From Pollutibacter soli (GTDB lineage: Bacteria; Bacteroidota; Bacteroidia; Chitinophagales; Chitinophagaceae): 64,000 bases of DNA. The notes under the pieces are model-generated. The model searched no databases. It was not told the origin of the DNA and saw nothing but the letters and a program-made list of their open reading frames with translations. Positions 25,764 to 32,912 of the stretch are shown piece after piece. A program made the translations under genes and the position numbers. Numbering within the stretch: position 1 is the stretch's first letter; the number at the start of each line of letters is the position of its first letter. The stretch is taken from contig JARJHS010000013.1 in NCBI GenBank assembly GCA_029269725.1, positions 1 through 64,000 of the forward strand, given 5' to 3'.

Positions 25764-26147
25764 ATGGACAGCAATACCAACAGTATCAACTGGTTTGAAA
25801 TTCCAGTGAAAGACATGGCCAGAGCAAAACATTTTTATCAGACCATCTTTGGCATCCATATGGAGGAAATGGAAATGGGCGGAATGTTAATGGCAATGTT
25901 TCCATATAATAATGGTAGCGGGAAAGTGTCAGGCGCATTGGTGAAAAGCGATTATCAACATCCTTCACTTGATGGAACCCTGGTGTATCTGAATGCCAAT
26001 CCTGCCATGGATGATATTATTGAAAGAATCAAAAATGAACATGGTGAAATCATCATGGATAAAACGCTGATCACTCCTGAGATTGGCTATATGGCTTATT
26101 TTTTAGATACGGAAGGAAACAGGATGGCGTTGCATTCTCAGCAGTAA
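25764..26147 (+). CDS. VOC-family protein
   Basis: A 127-residue glyoxalase/VOC protein: INWFEIPVKDMARAKHFYQTIFG at the N-terminus and PEIGYMAYFLDTEGNRMALHSQ at the C-terminus, with the metal-ligand Glu region FLDTEGN. It has two beta-alpha-beta-beta-beta units. The start at 25764 fits the conserved beginning of the family and a candidate promoter just upstream. The upstream extension to 25665 is unlikely. Substrate unknown. The stop TAA is the first unit of an AGTAAGTAG repeat. Confidence 0.85.
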   Translation: MDSNTNSINWFEIPVKDMARAKHFYQTIFGIHMEEMEMGGMLMAMFPYNNGSGKVSGALVKSDYQHPSLDGTLVYLNANPAMDDIIERIKNEHGEIIMDKTLITPEIGYMAYFLDTEGNRMALHSQQ

Positions 26148-26233
26148 GTAGAGAGTGGTAAGTAGTAAGTAGGGACAACTTTTTTTAGGACGTGACAGAC
26201 AGCCGGCGCTTGTGTGAAAAATCAGAGATCTTT

Positions 26234-26289
26234 GTTAGTGTTCCAGTCAGAGTCAGATTATGATGATCATTGATACTTGGAACACCAAC
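26234..26289. repeat. GTTAGTGTTCCA...TGGAACACCAAC hairpin
   Basis: Twelve-base arms with one mismatch enclose 32 bases. It is related to the hairpin at 12741-12805 by its GTTGGTGTTCC arms, and both lie between convergent genes. Confidence 0.5.
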
Positions 26290-26338
26290 AGAAATGAAGA
26301 TTGAACGCCTTTTTGTTTCGAATGATATTAATGCCCGG

Positions 26339-26376
26339 TTTTAGTAGAGACAACGCCTGCGTTGTCTCTACTAAAA
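26339..26376. repeat. GAGACAACGC palindrome, copy F
   Basis: Perfect 18-base arms (TTTTAGTAGAGACAACGC and complement) with a two-base centre CT. It stands between the convergent VOC and Nif3-like genes and could act as a bidirectional stop. A T-run is provided by the arm ends on both strands. Confidence 0.75.
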
Positions 26377-26491
26377 ACATCTACCAGGAATGTTTCCACC
26401 TTCGAATACTTGCTACTAAATCCTGCAAACTATTTCTCCTGCCCTGCCGGCCTGCAGGCGGGCTCCCCCACTCCCACCTTATGCCATTCTT

Positions 26492-27388
26492 CTACAACCA
26501 CTGAAACGGATCCGGCGTAGGAATATGTTTCACCGGAACTCCCGGTGCTTTGCCCGGCAACCATCCAGCGAGCCATTCCATTCCCGGTTCTTCACTCACC
26601 GCGTGCCCCAATAAAATCAATGACATTTTTTTTCCCAGCGCTTCGGCATCGCGGATATATTCTGCAGTTTCCCATTCACGCAATTCACCACAAACAATGA
26701 CATCCGGTTGTAAAGACTCTGCAGCGCTCATTTGCCGCTGACCACCCGGAGCTCCTGGTAATACCGCAATTTTTGAACAGGATTGTTTCTGATCACCAAT
26801 TACCCGGAGATGTTTGATTTTTAATTTCGATTTGAAATCGGCCACCAGTTGCGCAAGATTTGTCGAAGGAATATTGATCAGCCCATTGCTTTGCGGATCA
26901 TATTTTTCCCATCCCATTTTTTTCACAACGCCATACCTTACACTATCCGGCTTGAACGAGTGCAGGTAATCATGCAAACGCCAGACGGCAATTTTATTTT
27001 CATTCAATAACGCGAGCTTCTTCTGCGCAACATCATTATTTCCCGCCCAATCCAGCTCATCTGCATGATTATAAAATGTAGGTTCGTGCGCAATGATGAA
27101 ATTTGATTTCAACGCGATCGATTGCCTTATAATATCGACAGTAGCGAACATTGTTGTAACAATTCCGGTTACCTGTTGATCTGCATTCCCGCTTTTCAAT
27201 GTATCTACCGTCTGACTAAACGGCGCACCGGGAATTTCTTTATAAATGATATTCATGATGTCACCAACAGTAAATGATTTACTGTTGGAACGCAGTTGAT
27301 CATCTTTTGCAATCGCTGGTATTGCAATTATTCCTGCCGTTGCATTCACGGAAAGATTTATCATCTGCCGACGGGTGAGGTTAGTCAT
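26492..27388 (-). CDS. Nif3-like dinuclear metal-centre protein with export-type N-terminus
   Basis: A 298-residue protein related to the Nif3/YbgI family (hexameric toroids with a two-metal site). The sequence has VGDIMNIIYKEIPG near residue 41, the metal-binding IIAHEPTFYNHAD near 100, and a C-terminal LLGHAVSEEPGMEWLAGWL with His and Glu. Unusually for this family it begins TRRQMINLSVNATAGIIAIPAIA, a twin-arginine-like or Sec signal, so the product may be periplasmic. It may therefore be a diverged branch with a different role. It is a single gene, followed downstream by repeats. Confidence 0.75.
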   Translation of the reverse strand: MTNLTRRQMINLSVNATAGIIAIPAIAKDDQLRSNSKSFTVGDIMNIIYKEIPGAPFSQTVDTLKSGNADQQVTGIVTTMFATVDIIRQSIALKSNFIIAHEPTFYNHADELDWAGNNDVAQKKLALLNENKIAVWRLHDYLHSFKPDSVRYGVVKKMGWEKYDPQSNGLINIPSTNLAQLVADFKSKLKIKHLRVIGDQKQSCSKIAVLPGAPGGQRQMSAAESLQPDVIVCGELREWETAEYIRDAEALGKKMSLILLGHAVSEEPGMEWLAGWLPGKAPGVPVKHIPTPDPFQWL

Positions 27389-28619
27389 GTTTTAGATTTC
27401 ATTTGAAGTTAGTGTTTAAAATATTTAGGGAGAAATAAGCCTTCGGCTTCGATTAACAGCTGTAACGCAGAGTGCGTGGAGGAATACAAGCAGAGGATGC
27501 AGAGGAAAATCACCTTTTTGATTGGAGCTTGAATACAATTAAGAGCAGGAAACCAAAGGCATTTTCAATAAATGTTTTTTTTTTGATTGCCACTTTATTC
27601 TTCACCGCGAAACTCCGTGGGCTGTTCTCCGAGTCCTCCGTGTCCTGCATTTCAAATCTCGCCGCAGGCGATCATCACTTTGTAAATTCAATAGCAGAGA
27701 TTTATTAGCTATTTGCACCAAAGAATTTCCTTCATTCACATTTTGTTTTGGAAATATTCTCCGAAACTCTCCGCGGGCTGTTTCTCCGCGTCCTCCGCGT
27801 CCTGCATTTCAAATCTCGCCGCAGGCGATCATCACTTTGTAAATTCAATAGCAGAGATCTATTAGCTATTTGCACCAAAGAATTTCCTTCATTCACATTT
27901 TGTTTTGGAAATATTCTCCGAAGCACTCCGCGGGCTGTTTCTCCGCGTCCTCCGTCCTGCATTTCAAATCTCGCCGCAGGCGATCATCACTTTGTAAATT
28001 CAATAGCAGAGATCTATTAGCTATTTGCACCAAAGAATTTCCTTCATTCACATTTTGTTTTGGAAATATTCTCCGAAACTCTCCGCGGGCTGTTTCTCCG
28101 CGTCCTCCGTGTCCTGCATTTCAAATCTCGCCGTAGGCGATCGTCAACATTGTCAATTGATTAGCAAATACCCAGTTATTTATTTTAATCAATAAATTTT
28201 TCTCATTCACACTTCATCTTTAAAACATTCTCCGCGCCCTCTGCGGGCTGCTCCTCCGCGATCTCCGCGCTATGGCTGTTTACAAAGGCCGCAGGCCCCA
28301 CAACCACATTAACAAATTCTTCTCACTCTCATAAAGCACATTAACAATTGCCATCAGTCCGATAGCAAACAAGCATATCGTTTACGTGCAGGAGATGAAT
28401 TCTTTAAAGTTTTGTTATTAGAAAAATGTGTTACAATAAAACATTCGTTTTGGAATTTATAGAAAGCAGAGGCTGCAAAAAAAGTATCCTGTGAAAATTG
28501 AAACTCTGATTCGTTAAGGAAAACCCAACAGCCGATCCTATACCATCTTTCTAAGAAAAACCAACTGTTTCTCCGGCCCGGAAGATTCGTTAATCTGATT
28601 AAGAAAAGAAAGATTTTTT
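27389..28619. other. 1.2-kb non-coding region with 157-bp tandem repeats
   Basis: This is the longest gene-free stretch of the window. It carries a partial inverted copy of a CTCTGCGT-type word (about 27464-27505), a tandem array of a 155-157 bp unit (27600-28290), and about 330 bp of AT-rich DNA. The last part ends at the FHA operon and should hold its promoter, with a further AACAGCC word at 28527-28533. The open frames inside the array are by-products of the repeat and I do not consider them genes. Confidence 0.7.
27600..28290. repeat. 157-bp tandem repeat, about four copies plus a degenerate fifth
   Basis: The marker CTCGCCGCAGGCGATCATCA recurs with its GCCGCAGGCG core at 27661, 27818 and 27973, and as GCCGTAGGCG at 28130. 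The unit lengths are thus 157, 155 and 157 bp. Units are nearly identical except for a two-base loss in CCTCCGCGTCC, and the last copy decays after 28140. A fifth, diverged CTCCGCG...CTCCGCGATCTCCGCG block follows near 28230-28280. Each unit contains CTCCGCGGGCTGTTTCTCCG, including the GGCTGTT word seen elsewhere. Confidence 0.88.
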
Positions 28620-29582
28620 ATGAAACGAAAACCGGCAAATTTTTTTGAAAGCCTCAGGTCCTTTATCATTCCTGAAAACCGAATCCAGTCAGCGCCCGTT
28701 ACAAATAAAGATATCCTCGAAGAACTGGTGGCGTGTTTTGATCATTCATGCCATACCGAACCCGTTGGAAGCTGTCTGATGTTCAACATGCATTATGTGA
28801 TCATCCTCCATCCTGATATCTATGAACAACGACTTGCTTCTATGCCCGTCATTGTGAAGGAGACGGTGAAAGTTTTCTACAGCCGTATCCAGCAACTGCA
28901 GAAAAAGTACAGTGATATTTCACCGGTCTCCTCGCAATGGCATTTTCGTTTTGGTCCAGGAGCAGAATTTTTTCAGGACAAAATAAATCCGTCCGACATA
29001 CGCGTGATCGGTATGCTCACCGGCGCAAAGCCAGGCGGGGCATCAATTTCAGAGCGTCAGTCTACCGCGCGCGTAACCATGAAAGTGAAGGCCACCAACG
29101 TCTTTGACAAAATGGATATCAATATAGACCTGCTCCGTCACATTCATTTTATTGAAAACGGACATTTCACTGTCAGGTACCAGCCAGATTTCAGTATCCC
29201 TTCTACAACTGCTCCTGCTATTGCAAGAACAATGTTGCAGGACCTTGCGAAAATTGAAATTTTCAATGCAGGAAGCAATCGATCTGATACCTATATTATG
29301 CGTGACAAAGAAATTGTGATCGCGCGAAAAGAAGACAGTAACACGGGATACAATAATTATTTACTTATCGATTCCGGTTTTGTTTCCAATCCTCATGCAC
29401 GCATAAGATTCAACGACCGATCGGGACAGTTCCAGATCGCTTCTTTCAGCGGACAGGAAACCCGTGTAGACGAAACCGTTATCGAACGCAGTGAAGCAGG
29501 ATCGCCGCAATGGATCGATCTGAAAGACAAATGCCAGATACTGCTCAACGGAATGATCACGCTCGATTTTAAAAAGTCTTAA
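28620..29582 (+). CDS. FHA-domain protein 1 of the kinase/SEDS-PBP operon
   Basis: A 320-residue cytoplasmic protein whose C-terminal part (about 222-318) is a forkhead-associated domain that should bind phospho-threonine. It has EIVIARKED in place of the usual GR strand, and the VSNPHARIRF binding loop with Ser and His. The N-terminal 210 residues have an alpha/beta layout (MFNMHYVIILHPDIYE...VSSQWHFRFGPGAEFF). This reminds me of the N-terminal domain of actinobacterial FhaA, but the similarity is by eye only. It is the first gene of a six-gene unit, with the next start codon 4 bases after its stop. It is a likely substrate or scaffold of the kinase encoded downstream. Confidence 0.82.
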   Translation: MKRKPANFFESLRSFIIPENRIQSAPVTNKDILEELVACFDHSCHTEPVGSCLMFNMHYVIILHPDIYEQRLASMPVIVKETVKVFYSRIQQLQKKYSDISPVSSQWHFRFGPGAEFFQDKINPSDIRVIGMLTGAKPGGASISERQSTARVTMKVKATNVFDKMDINIDLLRHIHFIENGHFTVRYQPDFSIPSTTAPAIARTMLQDLAKIEIFNAGSNRSDTYIMRDKEIVIARKEDSNTGYNNYLLIDSGFVSNPHARIRFNDRSGQFQIASFSGQETRVDETVIERSEAGSPQWIDLKDKCQILLNGMITLDFKKS

Positions 29583-29586
29583 CAAA

Positions 29587-29670
29587 ATGACGGATATCCT
29601 TCTTTCCATTGCCCTGTTCTCATTTGCTGCTGTACTCCTGATACGCCATTTTAAAAATTTACCCAGGTAA
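29587..29670 (+). CDS. 27-residue single-helix membrane peptide
   Basis: A very short frame, MTDILLSIALFSFAAVLLIR then HFKNLPR. About 17 hydrophobic residues are followed by a basic tail, the layout of a small N-out/C-in membrane peptide. It starts 4 bases after the FHA1 stop and ends 11 bases before the PP2C start, filling a gap that would otherwise be the only large one in the operon. A 27-codon frame can arise by chance, but composition and placement are strongly suggestive. It could tune the kinase, the phosphatase or the SEDS-PBP protein. No family is known to me. Confidence 0.5.
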   Translation: MTDILLSIALFSFAAVLLIRHFKNLPR

Positions 29671-29681
29671 AAATTCGGCAT

Positions 29682-31070
29682 ATGCATTTCAACGGAAATA
29701 CCCATCCGGGAAAAAGAAGAAAAGAAAACCAGGACGCCTATGGCTGCAAACTGTTGTGGGACCGGGACAAGGTTTTACTGATCGTGGTAGATGGAGTCGG
29801 TGGCTACGCAGGTGGTGAAAGGGCAGCAGAAATTGCCAGAGAATCGATAGAAGAATATATGATTTCTCCGAAAGGAGATTTGCTGACTATGCTTCGCGAA
29901 GCAGTTTTACACGCGAACAACCGCATTTTTGAAGAGAGAAAAATTAATCCTGAGTTTTTTGAGATGTGTTGTGTGCTGACAGCTGTGGTGACTGACATGC
30001 ATGCCGGCTGTTTTCATTACGTACACGTAGGTGACACTAGGCTTTATCGCTTCAGGAATGGGTCTCTTCAAAAAATAACCAGGGATCATTCATTTGTGGG
30101 TATTCGTGAAGATGCAGGAGAACTGACTGAAGCGGAGGCAATGAAACATCCGCAACGCAACGAGATCCTTCGCGAAGCAGGCTCTACCATTCATCGGATG
30201 GATGATGAAGATTTTCTAGACTATGGAAGTGGAGATTTTATCTATGGTGATCAGCTGTTACTATGCAGTGACGGCCTTACAGATATGTTACCCGCAAGCC
30301 AGATAACGGAGGTTCTCAACACTCATCGCCCCGTTGGAGAAAAAGTGAATGAACTTATTCAGAAAGCCAACGAAATGGGCGGCTTTGACAATATCACAGT
30401 GGTGATGATCCGTCATAACCGGAAGACAGAAAAAAAACAAATGCCTAAGCCGCCAGCCGATGAAGCAAACAAAAAAGAAAAGTTCACTGAGATTACTGAA
30501 AATGAAAACAAATCAGTACTGAGTAAATTTTCAATGAAAAGGATCCTGCTTCGCTCAGCTTTATTGTTGATTTTTTTCGCGGGAACCAGCTGGTATTTTT
30601 TTGCATTTGAAGAAGAACCTGAGCAAGCAGTAATCACGCTACCACACCAGGAAATCAAGGTTCGCGACAGTGTAAGAGAAAATATGCTGTACACAATACG
30701 TAGCAGTCATCCGGCTTTGCCCGGACCTGTTGATTCCATGCGGAGTGATACGATACGGATCTCAGAAACAAAACACCTGGTCGATCTGCAAAAGCAGGCT
30801 GATAGTTCAAATGTGTTGTTGGTGGTTGTGCCGGCAAAAGCAAAACCAAAATTTCCGGCTGCATCTGTATCGGCAAACGAAGCTGACTCCGGATCAGTTG
30901 TAACCGTGAAGAATATTCATTTCCATGATTTCGAAACTGCCATCCAGCTTTCCGTACCCGTTACCATCCAACTGGAAAACGTTCTCTTCGATAATATAGC
31001 CAATCCTATAAAAAATAACCGACCCGGAACTAAGAATAAACAATTATTACTCACCCTTTCGAATCCTTAA
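29682..31070 (+). CDS. Membrane-anchored PP2C-type Ser/Thr protein phosphatase
   Basis: A 462-residue phosphatase. The cytoplasmic PP2C domain (residues 1-245) has the metal ligands in KENQDAYG (Asp18) and VVDGVGGYAGG (Asp37), HVGDTRLYRF, LLCSDGLTDML and GGFDNITVVM. A Lys-rich linker, one membrane helix (about 288-308) and a 150-residue external part with no recognised fold follow. The layout parallels PstP, the phosphatase that opposes PknB in mycobacteria. The kinase start codon is 6 bases downstream of the stop, so kinase and phosphatase are made together. It should dephosphorylate the kinase, the FHA proteins or the cytoplasmic loops of the SEDS-PBP protein. Confidence 0.93.
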   Translation: MHFNGNTHPGKRRKENQDAYGCKLLWDRDKVLLIVVDGVGGYAGGERAAEIARESIEEYMISPKGDLLTMLREAVLHANNRIFEERKINPEFFEMCCVLTAVVTDMHAGCFHYVHVGDTRLYRFRNGSLQKITRDHSFVGIREDAGELTEAEAMKHPQRNEILREAGSTIHRMDDEDFLDYGSGDFIYGDQLLLCSDGLTDMLPASQITEVLNTHRPVGEKVNELIQKANEMGGFDNITVVMIRHNRKTEKKQMPKPPADEANKKEKFTEITENENKSVLSKFSMKRILLRSALLLIFFAGTSWYFFAFEEEPEQAVITLPHQEIKVRDSVRENMLYTIRSSHPALPGPVDSMRSDTIRISETKHLVDLQKQADSSNVLLVVVPAKAKPKFPAASVSANEADSGSVVTVKNIHFHDFETAIQLSVPVTIQLENVLFDNIANPIKNNRPGTKNKQLLLTLSNP

Positions 31071-31075
31071 ATCCA

Positions 31076-32896
31076 ATGGCTACGTCAGTGTTCAGAGATT
31101 ATTTCAGGGGGTATGAGATTCTTGGAGAACTGGGCCGTGGTAACGCGCGGGTTCTCAAAGCCAGGCACACCGAAACAGGAAAACTGGTCGCTATAAAACA
31201 TTTCAGCTTCAACTCTGATGAAGAATTGCTGCGTCGTTTTCAGCAGGAGTCTGCTATTATGAAATCCCTGCAACATCCCAATGTTGTAAAAATCATCGAT
31301 GTTCAGCTGAATGCAGATCTTCCCTTTATCGTTATGGAACTGATTGAAGGTGGTGATCTCAGAAGTCTTTTAAAAACTTACGGTTCACTCAAAACGGAAG
31401 AAGTGGTATTGCTCGCGCGACATATGACAGACGCGCTGGAATTGATTCACTCTAATAACATCATACACCGGGATATCAAACCGGAAAATATCATGTACCG
31501 GAGAACGGAAAACGGCGAACTGCTTTTTCTGCTCACCGATTTCGGAATCGCTAAAGTGCGTGAACAGAGCGACAGGATTACCGTTACAGGAGCTTCCATG
31601 CTGACTTATGAATACGCATCCCCTGAGCAATTCAACCATGCAAAAAAAGTATCTACCCCGGCGGATTTCTATTCACTGGGCGTGGTACTGTATGAATGCA
31701 TAACCGGTTCTGTACCCTTCGACTATCATGAAGAAGAGCTCCTGCCCTATATTCACAGGGTGCTGAGTTCTCCCGTACCCATTCCTTTTAAACCTGGTGG
31801 TCGCGGAATACCCAATGCGTTAAGACAATTGCTTCATGGCTTGCTCGAAAAAAGTACCCGTGAAAGAATTGCTGATGTAGCACTCATCAAGAATCTGCTT
31901 TACCAGGCTTCGATCGAAAATGAACAGGAAGTGTTGCCGGTATCCACATCATCATCTGTAAATAAAACAATTCCATTCACCCAACTGTCAGCAAAAACAA
32001 TAAAATATCAGACGGAAAACAAAGTCCCGAAATCGAATGGTTCAAAAATTCTGAAGACATCATTGATCCTTTTCGCAGGAATGGTGGTTTTCTGGATATT
32101 AAAAGCAGGGCAGACCATACTCGGTTTTGAAATTGATAATGGCAGAAAACAAAACAGCGACATCACCTTACCTGCTTCGCAAAAAAAAGATGTACTGGCA
32201 GATGTAAATAAAAGTCTGGCATCATTAACACAGGGTGAAAACAATGGGCATGAAAACGACGCATCAAATCTTTACAACACCAGGTCCGCAAACCATCTGC
32301 CATTCGGAGCTTCTTCTCAACAGCCCGATGACAGCGGCATTCAGATGAACAATGACATTTATTATAATGACTTCGCAGATTCAGACGATACTATCTGGAA
32401 AAGTGAAGAAGCTGAATCAGAATTCCGCCTTGAAAATGGTAAGTATATTATCAAAGGAACTGCGGATACATTCACTTATCATTCTTCAGTGAAAATAAAC
32501 CTGGATACAAAAAAAGATTTCAGCATAACTGCCACGGCAACCCGCATAGAAGGAGAAACATCGTATGGATATGGCCTGAATTTCTGCGGTGATACAGACC
32601 AGGACAGCTACCATGTTTTTTATATTTCCTCCAATGGATATTTCTCCATCCGATCGTGGGAAAAAGATCACTGGAACGTAATGGTCGACTGGACCAAATC
32701 AAATTTTATAAGGCCGGGACGCGAAATGAATACGCTCGGCATCGAAAAACACGACAACAATATCATTTTTCTGATCAATGATCAACCCGAGAAAATCATC
32801 CCTTTCCATGGTGCATTCGGAAATTATTTCGGATTTCGTGTGGATGGAAACCAAACTGTTGCATTTGATCAATTGCTTGTAAAAGGAAGTTTATAA
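31076..32896 (+). CDS. Transmembrane Ser/Thr protein kinase with external jelly-roll-like domain
   Basis: A 606-residue PknB-like kinase. The kinase domain (about 13-275) has catalytic Lys41 (VAIK), Glu58, HRDIKPEN (Asp133), DFG (155-157) and SPE (182-184) in place of APE. The glycine loop is unusual: GRGNARVLKA is one residue shorter than GRGGMGVVYKA and lacks the third glycine. A linker leads to a membrane helix (about 326-346). The external part ends in a roughly 180-residue beta-sandwich-like domain (YYNDFADSDDTIW... to the end) resembling the concanavalin-like DUF1080 type and not PASTA repeats. It could bind a glycan and act as the sensor. Next gene 16 bases downstream. Confidence 0.92.
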   Translation: MATSVFRDYFRGYEILGELGRGNARVLKARHTETGKLVAIKHFSFNSDEELLRRFQQESAIMKSLQHPNVVKIIDVQLNADLPFIVMELIEGGDLRSLLKTYGSLKTEEVVLLARHMTDALELIHSNNIIHRDIKPENIMYRRTENGELLFLLTDFGIAKVREQSDRITVTGASMLTYEYASPEQFNHAKKVSTPADFYSLGVVLYECITGSVPFDYHEEELLPYIHRVLSSPVPIPFKPGGRGIPNALRQLLHGLLEKSTRERIADVALIKNLLYQASIENEQEVLPVSTSSSVNKTIPFTQLSAKTIKYQTENKVPKSNGSKILKTSLILFAGMVVFWILKAGQTILGFEIDNGRKQNSDITLPASQKKDVLADVNKSLASLTQGENNGHENDASNLYNTRSANHLPFGASSQQPDDSGIQMNNDIYYNDFADSDDTIWKSEEAESEFRLENGKYIIKGTADTFTYHSSVKINLDTKKDFSITATATRIEGETSYGYGLNFCGDTDQDSYHVFYISSNGYFSIRSWEKDHWNVMVDWTKSNFIRPGREMNTLGIEKHDNNIIFLINDQPEKIIPFHGAFGNYFGFRVDGNQTVAFDQLLVKGSL

Positions 32897-32912
32897 CCCT
32901 AAAGATTTTATC

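Larger units (their letters stand above)
26148..26491. other. Convergent intergenic region with two inverted repeats
   Basis: Between the VOC and Nif3-like genes, which converge. It contains AGTAAGTAG-type words (26140-26173), a GTTAGTGTTCCA...TGGAACACCAAC hairpin (26234-26289) and the GAGACAACGC palindrome (26339-26376). Near 26440-26465 is a GC-rich CTGCCGGCCTGCAGGCGGG word of the kind also seen at 7350. No gene. Confidence 0.6.

Noticed and set aside
27732-28136. Overlapping open frames on both strands in the 157-bp repeat array
   Set aside because: They repeat the same peptide once per unit because the unit has few stops. There is no start context, no domain, and the frame changes with the two-base deletion in one unit.
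27600-28290. Possible CRISPR array
   Set aside because: Repeats are contiguous 155-157 bp units without unique spacers, and no cas genes are present.
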